Source: Hoyosella subflava DQS3-9A1 (lineage in GTDB: Bacteria > Actinomycetota > Actinomycetes > Mycobacteriales > Mycobacteriaceae). From it: a DNA stretch of 64,000 nt. This document shows positions 41,017-50,215 of the stretch, in pieces. The position numbers and the translations under genes were made by a program. The first letter of the stretch is position 1; every line of letters begins with the position of its first letter. Where the stretch lies: the NCBI RefSeq assembly GCF_000214175.1, contig NC_015564.1, positions 1,302,001 to 1,366,000 of the forward strand. The letters run 5' to 3'. The notes beneath the pieces are model-generated. The model had not been told where the DNA came from. It saw only the letters and a list, made by a program, of their open reading frames with translations, and made no database searches.

Positions 41017-42276
41017 ATGCTCTTCGTGGGCAAAGGCGGCGTGGGGAAGACGACGCTTGCTGCGGCGACGGCTGTCGCGCTCTCGGAGCAGGGCAAGCGG
41101 GTCCTCATTGTGTCGACGGATCAAGCCCATTCGCTCGCGGATGCGTTTGGTTCTGCAGGAGATACAGGTAACGGTGAGATCTGGACTGTGACCCCAGGGC
41201 TTGATGCGCTGCACATCAACGCTCTTGATCTTGTTGAGCGGAAATGGCGCGACATCATCACCTCTGTCGCGGGGCTCGGGTCGGAGCACCGCCATGGCGT
41301 CGAATGGTTTGGTTTAGAACCAGAGGAACTCACTGGCGTACCGGGGGTTGAGGAACTTCTTGCCTTGGGTGAGGTGGCCCGCTATGCCGAAGGGGAAGAC
41401 TGGGATGTGGTCGTCGTTGACTGCGCGCCCACCGCTGAAACGCTGCGGCTCGTGGCCCTGCCGGAGTCCGTGATGGCGTACGTCGACCGGGTATGGCCGC
41501 AGAATCGCAGGCTGCAGGCGATGTCTGAAGATTCGCTCGCAGGGATAGCAGCCGGGATCCTGGACCAGCTGACTCAGCACACGCGGCAACTCCGTGACTT
41601 GCTGACTGGAGACAGCACCCTGGTGCGACTCGTGGTCACGCCGGAACGGATTGTCTTCGAAGAGACCCGGAGAACGGTGACCGCGATGTCGTTGCTGGGC
41701 ATGATTCTGGACCGGGTCATCGCCAATCGGGTCCTTGTTGCCTATGATCGATCCGGGAATGTGACCGCGCCGACATCCCGGAACGACGATCCGATCCATC
41801 GCTGGTATCGAGACCGGGTATCCGAGCAGGTCGCGGTGATCGATGAGCTCACGAGTGCGCTGGGGGACATACCGTTGCTGACAGTTGGCTACGCCGCGAC
41901 AGAGCCGGTGGGTGTCGCGGCGCTCGGCGATTTGGCACGTAACGTTGAGAACCTGGGGCTCGTCCGTACCCCGCTGGCATCTGGTTCACCCGACGATGCC
42001 CGGCGTCGGCGTGCGGCGGATTGCCAGGTCGAACATGAGTCAGGAACGGGGCTTAATTCTGTTTATCTGATGCGGTTGACGCTCCCGCTGGTCGATCCCC
42101 GGAGCATACGGCTGGGCCGCATCGATGATGATCTGGTTGTGGGCGCAGCGGGGATAAAACGGCGCGTGCCTCTCGCGCCGGTCCTACGGCGGTGCGTTGT
42201 CGCAGGCGCGGAGATCACCGGGAGCGAATTGCGTGTCAGGTTCCAGCCGAACCCGGAAGTGTGGCCGCAATGGTGA
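41017..42276 (+). CDS. ArsA/GET3-like ATPase
   Basis: 419 residues. Deviant Walker A GKGGVGKTT at the extreme N-terminus, STDQAHSLADAFG and DCAPTAETLRLVALPES identify the ArsA family; the C-terminal part ends in an immunoglobulin-like ArsA C-domain. No arsenical-binding Cys triad is seen, so arsenic export is unlikely; membrane-protein or lipid-related roles are possible. The start is ATG 41017 (TTG 41014 adjacent). It overlaps the next gene by one base (TGATG). Counterpart of Rv2184c. Confidence 0.85.
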   Translation: MLFVGKGGVGKTTLAAATAVALSEQGKRVLIVSTDQAHSLADAFGSAGDTGNGEIWTVTPGLDALHINALDLVERKWRDIITSVAGLGSEHRHGVEWFGLEPEELTGVPGVEELLALGEVARYAEGEDWDVVVVDCAPTAETLRLVALPESVMAYVDRVWPQNRRLQAMSEDSLAGIAAGILDQLTQHTRQLRDLLTGDSTLVRLVVTPERIVFEETRRTVTAMSLLGMILDRVIANRVLVAYDRSGNVTAPTSRNDDPIHRWYRDRVSEQVAVIDELTSALGDIPLLTVGYAATEPVGVAALGDLARNVENLGLVRTPLASGSPDDARRRRAADCQVEHESGTGLNSVYLMRLTLPLVDPRSIRLGRIDDDLVVGAAGIKRRVPLAPVLRRCVVAGAEITGSELRVRFQPNPEVWPQW

Positions 42277-42830
42277 TGGTCGACGAGGGCGCGTGCAGCA
42301 ACGGAGAGCGGCATGACCTCGGTGACGGCGATAGCGTCCGGCAGGCAGCACGCGAGCTAAAGCTGTTGGCCCGGTCAGTTGTCGACCGTCTCGAGCCGAT
42401 GGTCGCGCAGGTCGCGCAGACGCAGCAGGCTGGGCCCTATCTGCGTTCGGGGTGTGCGTGGTGCCCAGTGTGTGCGCTAATGGCGCTCTCGCGCGGTGAG
42501 AATCACGAACTGCTTGGTTACGTGGCTAGCCACGGTGCGAGTCTGCTGAGCTTCGTCCGGGCGCTGCTAGACAGCGCGGATGAGGACGAGTCTGGGGATC
42601 TCCTCATGACTACCTTCGCGGAAATGGCCGAGTATGCGCGTGGGTTCGCGAGCAGTATGCCGGAACCGGATTCCGCCAACGTATCCGATCGTGCACGCCA
42701 CAAGGGTTCGTGCCCGGATAATGGCGAAACAGATGAGGGCCGGAAGCGATCTACCGGACACAGATCGGGGTCACCGCGTCCACCGCGACGGGGCAGGTTC
42801 GAACACATACCCGTCCTGATCGGATCGTGA
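42276..42830 (+). CDS. Conserved hypothetical protein with a CxxCPxC motif
   Basis: 184 residues, counterpart of Rv2183c. The helical N-terminal part has a cysteine cluster, GCAWCPVCALMALSRGENHE, that could bind zinc or iron; the C-terminal ~50 residues are charged and probably disordered. ATG 42276 gives TGATG overlap with the ArsA stop; ATG 42270 is also possible. The stop overlaps the GTG of the ROK kinase gene. Invariably next to ArsA in relatives as far as I recall; function unknown. Confidence 0.75.
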   Translation: MVDEGACSNGERHDLGDGDSVRQAARELKLLARSVVDRLEPMVAQVAQTQQAGPYLRSGCAWCPVCALMALSRGENHELLGYVASHGASLLSFVRALLDSADEDESGDLLMTTFAEMAEYARGFASSMPEPDSANVSDRARHKGSCPDNGETDEGRKRSTGHRSGSPRPPRRGRFEHIPVLIGS

Positions 42831-43861
42831 CCAAGCCAACGGACGGTTACCTGCGGCGGTACGACAGTGAGGGGCTGGGCATGTCCGACCTCGAGCAGCG
42901 CACACATGCGATCGGTGTCGACATCGGTGGAACGAATATTCGCGCGGGCGTGGTCAGTTGGGACGGAGAAATCCTCGACACGGTGCATGCGCCGACGCCG
43001 CGTTCCGCTGCTTCGCTCGAGCGCGCTTTGGAAGGCACGATCCGCGAACTGATGCAGCGCCACGAAATAAGCGCTGTCGGCTTAGCGATCGCTGGCTTCC
43101 TGACTCGCGACCGCACCACCGTCCGGTTCGCGCCTCATTTGCCATGGCGGCAGGCCGCGGTCGGCAGCGACCTGACCAGGCGGCTCGGTGTCCCCGTTGT
43201 GCTCGAACACGATGCGAACTCCGCAGCGTGGGCGGAGTACCGCTTCGGAGCAGCGAAGGGCAGTGAAAATGTTGTCATCATTGCGATCGGCACCGGTATT
43301 GGTGCCGCTCTGCTGATAGACGGCGAGATCTTTCGGGGAAGCTACGGCATCGCCCCTGAATTGGGTCACATACAGGTTGTGCCGGATGGGCGGACATGTC
43401 CGTGTGGGAAGCGCGGGTGCTGGGAGCGGTACTGCAGTGGCACCAGTCTGATCGATACCGCGATCGAGTTGCTCGCGTCGCAACCGTCGATGTCGACCCC
43501 GCTCGCGCGTGAGGTACGAATGGATCCAGGGTCGATCTCGGGGCGCCGCATCACCGCTGCGGCGCAGGATGGCGACCCGCTCGGGGAAGCGACTGTTGCG
43601 GAGTTTGCGCGCTGGCTTGGTGTGGGGCTGGCGATGGTCAGCGACATTTACGATCCGGATCTGATCGTGATCGGCGGTGGCGTGGGCAGTTCCGCGCCGA
43701 TGTATCTCGACGAGGCACGCGAGCATTATGCGGCGATGGTCACTGGAGCAGGTCATAGACCGCTCGCAAGAATCAGACGGGCTCAGATGGGAGAGGAAGC
43801 GGCCATGATTGGTGCCGCAGACGTGGCACGCGCCGCGCGCAGCGAAAGCACGTCTGGGTAG
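42827..43861 (+). CDS. glk: ROK-family glucokinase
   Basis: 344 residues. N-terminal phosphate-binding DIGGTNIRAGVV, catalytic-Asp region LEHDANSAAWAEYRFG, GTGIGAALLIDGEI, and the ROK zinc site (ELGHIQV, then CPCGKRGCWERYCSG). It phosphorylates glucose at the 6 position; polyphosphate use cannot be excluded. GTG 42827 overlaps the preceding stop (GTGA); ATG 42881, after gaggggctgggc, is an equally good start. A glk gene is also found between plsC and pimB in corynebacteria. Confidence 0.88.
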   Translation: MTKPTDGYLRRYDSEGLGMSDLEQRTHAIGVDIGGTNIRAGVVSWDGEILDTVHAPTPRSAASLERALEGTIRELMQRHEISAVGLAIAGFLTRDRTTVRFAPHLPWRQAAVGSDLTRRLGVPVVLEHDANSAAWAEYRFGAAKGSENVVIIAIGTGIGAALLIDGEIFRGSYGIAPELGHIQVVPDGRTCPCGKRGCWERYCSGTSLIDTAIELLASQPSMSTPLAREVRMDPGSISGRRITAAAQDGDPLGEATVAEFARWLGVGLAMVSDIYDPDLIVIGGGVGSSAPMYLDEAREHYAAMVTGAGHRPLARIRRAQMGEEAAMIGAADVARAARSESTSG

Positions 43862-43912
43862 AGTTCAAGGCAGTCGCCCGGCGATGTGGGGGCCGGCGCA
43901 CGAGGAGGGCCG

Positions 43913-44680
43913 ATGTGGTACTGGTTATTCAAATACATCCTTATCGGGCCGCTGCTTTACCTAATAGGGCGGCCAACGATCGAGGGTGCGGAGCATATTC
44001 CAGCTAAGGGCGGAGCGATCCTGGCCAGCAATCACCTCGCGGTTGCTGATTCGCTGTACCTACCCCTGATGGTGCGCCGTCGCATCACGTTCCTTGCTAA
44101 GAGTGAGTACTTCACCACGCCGGGGATCAAGGGCAAACTCCTGAAGTTCTTCTATGCGGGTTCAGGTCAGGTCCCGATCGATCGAGCGAGTGGTGCTGCT
44201 GCCGAGGCGGCACTGCACACTGGCAGACGCATTCTCTCTGAAGGAAAACTGCTCGGACTCTATCCGGAAGGCACACGGTCCCCAGACGGCCGCCTGTTCA
44301 AGGGGAAAACCGGTATTGCTCGTCTCGCCCTCGAGACAGGTACTCCGATCATTCCTGTCGCCATGATCGGGACCGAGAAGGTGAACCCCCCGGGTTCCAA
44401 AATGTGGAAGCCAGCAAAAGTGCGGATCCGCATCGGCAAACCGCTGGACTTCTCCCGGTTTGACGGCATGCGCGGGACCCGGTTCGTTGAGCGCGCCATC
44501 ACCGATGAGGTGCTCTACGAACTGATGAATTTGTCTGGACAGGAATACGTCGATATTTACGCTGCGACCTACAAGGCAGACAAAGCAGCGAACAAAACAA
44601 AGCCAGGGGAGGTGTCGCCTGTCTCGCCTCCAGAGCCGAAGGCCGATACACAGCCCGGTGCGTCAGCTGCGGCAAGCTAG
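43913..44680 (+). CDS. 1-acyl-sn-glycerol-3-phosphate acyltransferase-like protein (PlsC family)
   Basis: 255 residues, counterpart of Rv2182c. Acyltransferase motifs NHLAVAD (HX4D), GQVPIDRASG and YPEGTRSPDG are intact; an N-terminal hydrophobic stretch (YWLFKYILIGPLLYLIG) anchors it to the membrane. The tail from ~230 is Pro/Lys-rich. It likely acylates a glycerolipid or mannoside; specificity is unknown. ATG 43913 follows cgaggaggg. Confidence 0.9.
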   Translation: MWYWLFKYILIGPLLYLIGRPTIEGAEHIPAKGGAILASNHLAVADSLYLPLMVRRRITFLAKSEYFTTPGIKGKLLKFFYAGSGQVPIDRASGAAAEAALHTGRRILSEGKLLGLYPEGTRSPDGRLFKGKTGIARLALETGTPIIPVAMIGTEKVNPPGSKMWKPAKVRIRIGKPLDFSRFDGMRGTRFVERAITDEVLYELMNLSGQEYVDIYAATYKADKAANKTKPGEVSPVSPPEPKADTQPGASAAAS

Positions 44681-44731
44681 GCGAGCTCGTTAATTTCCCT
44701 CAGACACTAGACAGGCAGGCACGCAGACACC

Positions 44732-45220
44732 GTGCGGTACTTCTACGACTGTGAGTTCATCGAGGATGGACGCACGATCGACTTGATCTCCATTGCTTTT
44801 GTCAGTGAGACGGGACGGGAGTTCTATGCCGTTTCGACGGAGTTTGACCCCAGCCGTGCGGGGAAGTGGGTGCGGGCCAACGTGCTTCCGAAGCTGCCGT
44901 CGCCTGCGTCAAAAGTGTGGCGCAGCCGCAGTGCTATCCGTGACGGGCTAACCGAGTACTTCGAACAGGACGGCCGAGACATTGAGTTGTGGGCGTGGGT
45001 GGGCGCCTACGACCATGTAGCTCTGTGCCAACTTTGGGGGCCGATGACGGCGCTGCCGACTGGGATGCCAAGGTTTACCCGGGAGATCAAGCAGCACTGG
45101 GAATCCAGTGGACGGCCCGCGCTGCCGCAAGCGCCCGACGATGCCCACGATGCGCTTGCCGATGCGAGGCACAACCGGGCGCGTTTCCTCGCCATCGAAC
45201 GAAATCGGCAGCGGTCATGA
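44732..45220 (+). CDS. RNase AS-type 3'-5' exoribonuclease
   Basis: 162 residues, counterpart of Rv2179c, which degrades adenylate-containing RNA. DEDDh-like active site: YDCEFIEDG at the N-terminus (Asp, Glu), WVGAYDHVALCQL in the middle and DAHDALADARHN at the C-terminus. The start is GTG 44732. It lies between the PlsC gene and aroG on the same strand. Confidence 0.9.
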   Translation: MRYFYDCEFIEDGRTIDLISIAFVSETGREFYAVSTEFDPSRAGKWVRANVLPKLPSPASKVWRSRSAIRDGLTEYFEQDGRDIELWAWVGAYDHVALCQLWGPMTALPTGMPRFTREIKQHWESSGRPALPQAPDDAHDALADARHNRARFLAIERNRQRS

Positions 45221-45229
45221 CCGCGGTGA

Positions 45230-46681
<1,452 letters not shown>

Positions 46682-46684
46682 CAG

Positions 46685-48721
46685 TCAGGGCAGCGCAGTG
46701 ACAGTGATCGCTCCGCCCGGGCTTTGCCTCGATCCGGCACTGGGGCTTTGGCCCACGACGATCGAGGAGCCGGAGTTGACGAGTTGCCGCACCTCGACAG
46801 CGAAACCAAGCTGCGAAAGCTCGTCTCGGGCGGCGTTGACACTGCGACCGAGGACTGAGGGAACCCGGACGGCGTTCGACACCACGAGGGTGACGGAACC
46901 ATTGGACGCCACCTCAGATCCGATGGATGGTTCAGTGTCTGCGACACGGCCAGCGTCGATCCCGCCATCGAAGTCCTCACGAACACCACTGATAGTCAAA
47001 CCTGCATCGGTGAGAATGTCGCGGGCCTCAGAGGCGCTGAGGCCGCGGACATCGGGGACGATCACTGGTTCGCCCAGGCTGGGGGTGACAGTGACGGTTG
47101 ATCCCACTGCAAGAACGGTTCCCGAACTCGGCGAGAGTGACACAACTGTTCCTTCGGGGCGCACCCGATCGAAAACACCATCGTCGACGACAATGTTGAA
47201 CGTTCGGTCGTCGAGAATATCGGCCATCTCGTCGATGGTGACGTCGCCATCGATCTCAGGAACGGCAGGCTGTCCGAGGGAGACGTCCAGAGTGACTTCG
47301 CTGCCGCGAGGGATCCGGCTGCCAGGAGCCGGATCCATGCCGAGAATCGTGTCGACTGGCTCGGCGTCCCGGTAGATGCCGTTTCGCGCTGGCGTCAGCC
47401 CAGCAGCTGCGATCGCGGACTCAGCGGCCACCAGGTCGAGCCCCGCGACGGAGGGCACATCGACGTAGCGACCTGAACCCAGCCACCACGCCGCGACGCC
47501 GACGAGCGCTGCAATGAGCAGAACGACCAGAAGGACCACGATGGGGGATCTGCGTCCTCGAGCGGAATCGAGCGGTGGCCCTTCCTGAGTCGGCGGTAGT
47601 TCGGCGGGCGGATATTGGTGAGTGAGCGCCTGGGTGGCGTTCGCAGGCGGCGATGACGAAGCTGGCACGGCTGGAGGTGCCGGGGCGTGGGGCGGGAGCA
47701 CAGCGGTGTGAGACTTGTCGGCATTGGGCTCACTTAGTGGCGGGGCCGTCGTCATCTGCCTGGTTGAGTCCGGCTCCGGGGCAGGAGGGCCTGATTCCGG
47801 AGGTACAGCGCCGTGCAGGTTTTCCCGGGTGCGGTGCTGTGCTGAGCGTTGCGGTGCGGGCACCCGATATGCGGGCAGCGCCAGCTCTTCGCACACTGCC
47901 ATCAGCGCGCTGGCCATTGCACCTGCGTCGGAGAACCGCTCGTCGGGGTTGCGCGCTGTTGCTTTCTTCACGAGCTCGTCGAATTCTCGCGGCACCCCTG
48001 CGATCACGGAGCTTGGAGGCGGGACGTCGGCGCTGGTGCGCTGGTACGCGATCGTGATGGAGTTGTCACCAGTAAACGGCGTCTTGCCTGTCAGCATCTC
48101 GTACAGCAAGATTCCCATGCTGTAGACGTCGCTCCGCGCATCGGCGCTGCCAACGCTCACCTGTTCTGGCGAGAGGTAAGCGGCTGTGCCGAGGATCATG
48201 CTGCCCGAAGTGGTCCCAGATGCAGCTATGGCGCGAACCAGGCCGAAGTCAGCGATCTTGACAGCGCCCGAGTCGGATATCAGGACGTTCTCAGGCTTGA
48301 TGTCGCGGTGGACAAGTCCGGCACGATGCGCGACAGACAGTGCTCGCAGTACGGGGCGGGCGACCGCAGCGGCTGCGTAAGGAGGCATTGGGCCTCGCTC
48401 ACGCAGGAGTTCCCGGAGCGTACCCCCCTGGACAAGCTCCATCACGAGGAACACGTGGTGCTGATCTGTTCCCTGGTCGAACACCGAGACGAGAGACGGA
48501 TGTGTGAGCTTGGCGATCGAGCGTGCTTCGAGCTCGAAACGATCGAGGAACTGGGGATCGTCAGAGAAGCGCGGATCCATCACCTTGATTGCGACAGGGC
48601 GATCAAGGCGCAGGTCCATGCCCTGGTACACCATGGACATGCCGCCACGGGCAATCGGCGCGTCGATACTGTAGCGCCCGTCTAAAAGTGAACCGACGAG
48701 CTTCAGCGAATCACTGCTCAG
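46685..48721 (-). CDS. pknL: PASTA-containing Ser/Thr protein kinase PknL, CTG start proposed
   Basis: Kinase domain, then a Pro-rich linker, one membrane helix (PIVVLLVVLLIAALVGVAAWWL) and four extracytoplasmic PASTA repeats (the first starting VDVPSVAGLDLVAAESAIAA). Kinase landmarks: AIKV lysine, HRDIKPEN, DFGLVRA, SPEQ. The first usual start in frame, ATG 48640, would cut off the glycine-rich loop. The in-frame codons upstream encode SLLDGRYSIDAPIARGGMSM, which completes that loop; back to the in-frame stop there is no ATG, GTG or TTG. CTG 48721, after GGAGGTG with a 5-nt gap, is the best start (678 residues). Confidence 0.85.
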   Translation of the reverse strand: MSSDSLKLVGSLLDGRYSIDAPIARGGMSMVYQGMDLRLDRPVAIKVMDPRFSDDPQFLDRFELEARSIAKLTHPSLVSVFDQGTDQHHVFLVMELVQGGTLRELLRERGPMPPYAAAAVARPVLRALSVAHRAGLVHRDIKPENVLISDSGAVKIADFGLVRAIAASGTTSGSMILGTAAYLSPEQVSVGSADARSDVYSMGILLYEMLTGKTPFTGDNSITIAYQRTSADVPPPSSVIAGVPREFDELVKKATARNPDERFSDAGAMASALMAVCEELALPAYRVPAPQRSAQHRTRENLHGAVPPESGPPAPEPDSTRQMTTAPPLSEPNADKSHTAVLPPHAPAPPAVPASSSPPANATQALTHQYPPAELPPTQEGPPLDSARGRRSPIVVLLVVLLIAALVGVAAWWLGSGRYVDVPSVAGLDLVAAESAIAAAGLTPARNGIYRDAEPVDTILGMDPAPGSRIPRGSEVTLDVSLGQPAVPEIDGDVTIDEMADILDDRTFNIVVDDGVFDRVRPEGTVVSLSPSSGTVLAVGSTVTVTPSLGEPVIVPDVRGLSASEARDILTDAGLTISGVREDFDGGIDAGRVADTEPSIGSEVASNGSVTLVVSNAVRVPSVLGRSVNAARDELSQLGFAVEVRQLVNSGSSIVVGQSPSAGSRQSPGGAITVTALP

Positions 48722-48886
48722 TGGTCCACCTCCAGCGGATTCAGATACATCGTCGTTTGAGCGCCCTGCTCAGCGGCTTCGGCGCCTCACCGATGGTAGC
48801 CGGACGGCGCTTGGAGTGCCGCATTCGTGAAGAGGCGCGCCGACCCGGACGGTGGTAGCGGGGCAGGACCGGCTGCGGAGGGACGA

Positions 48887-48892
48887 TACTGT
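48887..48892 (+). promoter_or_regulatory. -10 element of the gene divergent from pknL
   Basis: TACTGT, 6 nt before GTG 48899, with no ribosome-binding site: probable leaderless promoter. Confidence 0.45.
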
Positions 48893-48898
48893 AGGCGT

Positions 48899-49285
48899 GT
48901 GAGTACGTTTCCGGTCTGCGACGATGTCCTGTCAGAGTCTGACGAAGTTCTGCCGCTCCCAGATGTCGCAGAGAGTCTGCATGTCCCAGTTACCCGAGTG
49001 CATCAGATGTTGCGCGATCGCCAGCTCCTCGCCGTCAGGAGAGAAGGCGTGATCGGTATACCTCGCCTCTTCCTCGCTGAGGATGCCCACCACAGGGGCG
49101 AACTCCGAGTCCTCAAACAGTTGCCCGGGCTCATAGCGGTGCTGCGCGACGGCGGCTTCACTGATGACGAGTCGTTGCGCTGGATGTATCAGGAGGACCC
49201 GACCCTGCCGGGTCGTCCAGTGGATGCGCTCCACGGGCATCTCGCGAGGGAAGTGCTGCGGCGGGCGCAGGCGCTTGGCTTCTGA
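48899..49285 (+). CDS. Rv2175c-like winged-helix DNA-binding protein
   Basis: 128 residues. The N-terminal domain has a helix-turn-helix (LPLPDVAESLHVPVTRVHQMLRDRQLLAVRREGVIGIPRLFL); the C-terminal helices resemble the Rv2175c dimer domain. In M. tuberculosis Rv2175c is phosphorylated by PknL on an N-terminal threonine, which abolishes DNA binding. Here the short acidic N-terminus (STFPVCDDVLSESDE) has one Thr and several Ser. It is divergent from pknL, as in relatives. DNA targets are unknown. Confidence 0.88.
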   Translation: MSTFPVCDDVLSESDEVLPLPDVAESLHVPVTRVHQMLRDRQLLAVRREGVIGIPRLFLAEDAHHRGELRVLKQLPGLIAVLRDGGFTDDESLRWMYQEDPTLPGRPVDALHGHLAREVLRRAQALGF

Positions 49286-49297
49286 CGGATCCCGCGG

Positions 49298-50215
49298 TCA
49301 GGATCGACGCATCCGCAACGCCAGTGCGCCGGCGATGCGCGGTGCAGCAACGCGAATTCGGCGCCGGTTCGGGACCACGATCCGCTGTGAGAAGACCTGG
49401 TAGTTAGAGCGTTCGATCTCGGTGAGGATGCCGCCGTAGAGTTGGAGTGCGGTTTCGACACAGAGCCGCGCCGGGGGGTGCAGAGACGGTAAGGACGCTT
49501 CAGCGGCGCGGTAGTAGCTGCGAGTCACCGCAATGAGGTGTGCGAGCGCAGCGCGCATCCGTGGGTCTGTCCTGCCGCTCTGCACGCACGTTGCGATGAC
49601 GTCTTCTGTCGCACCGAACGGGATGGTCTCATCGAAAGGGAGGTAGATCCGGCCTCGCCGGTAGTCATCCGCCACATCGCGCAGGAAATTGGTCAGCTGG
49701 AAGGCATTTCCGAGTGCGGCGGCGCCCACCTGAGCATCCTCGCTGCGTGAGCCGAACACCGGCAGCAATTCGAGGCCGATCACTGCTGCCGACCCGTACA
49801 TGTAGTCATGCAGTTCATCCATCGTTCGGTACCGCGCTCGGTACACACTAGTACCAGGGATGTCCATCCGCATTGACTTAAGGAACGCCCAGAAGTAGTC
49901 GTGTGATATCGCGTACCGGTCGACGGTGTCGCATAACGCCGCTAGCACGGGCTCGGCGAGGGGCATGCTCGCAAAGCCAGCCCTAATCGTCGACTCGACC
50001 TCATCAAGATACGCGGCTTGTTGGGCCGGAGTGTGCTCGCCTTCGTCGACCACGTCGTCAACAACCCGGGCGAAGGCATATAGCGCATAGATTGCACTCT
50101 GGCTCCGTGAATCAAGCGCTTTCGTTGCTAGGTAGTAGCTTCGCCCATGGGCACGAGTAATGTCTCGGCAGTGCTGGTAGGCCAGTGCGAGATGCTGAGA
50201 TGACGTGCTGCTCAC
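49298..50215 (-). CDS. crtB: Phytoene synthase
   Basis: Condenses two geranylgeranyl diphosphates head to head to phytoene. 305 residues. Both aspartate-rich motifs are visible (YAFARVVDDVVDE and NFLRDVADDYRRGRIYLP), plus YMYGSAAVIGLELLPVFG. GTG 50215 overlaps the mptA stop by 4 bp (GTGA); the frame up to 50341 lies inside mptA. It is last in the idsA2-crtI-mptA-crtB series. There is no crtB here in M. tuberculosis. Confidence 0.93.
   Translation of the reverse strand: MSSTSSQHLALAYQHCRDITRAHGRSYYLATKALDSRSQSAIYALYAFARVVDDVVDEGEHTPAQQAAYLDEVESTIRAGFASMPLAEPVLAALCDTVDRYAISHDYFWAFLKSMRMDIPGTSVYRARYRTMDELHDYMYGSAAVIGLELLPVFGSRSEDAQVGAAALGNAFQLTNFLRDVADDYRRGRIYLPFDETIPFGATEDVIATCVQSGRTDPRMRAALAHLIAVTRSYYRAAEASLPSLHPPARLCVETALQLYGGILTEIERSNYQVFSQRIVVPNRRRIRVAAPRIAGALALRMRRS

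Noticed and set aside
41017-42276. Arsenite-efflux ATPase role for the ArsA-like protein
   Set aside because: No arsenical-binding cysteine set and no arsB or arsR nearby. The context is envelope lipid genes.
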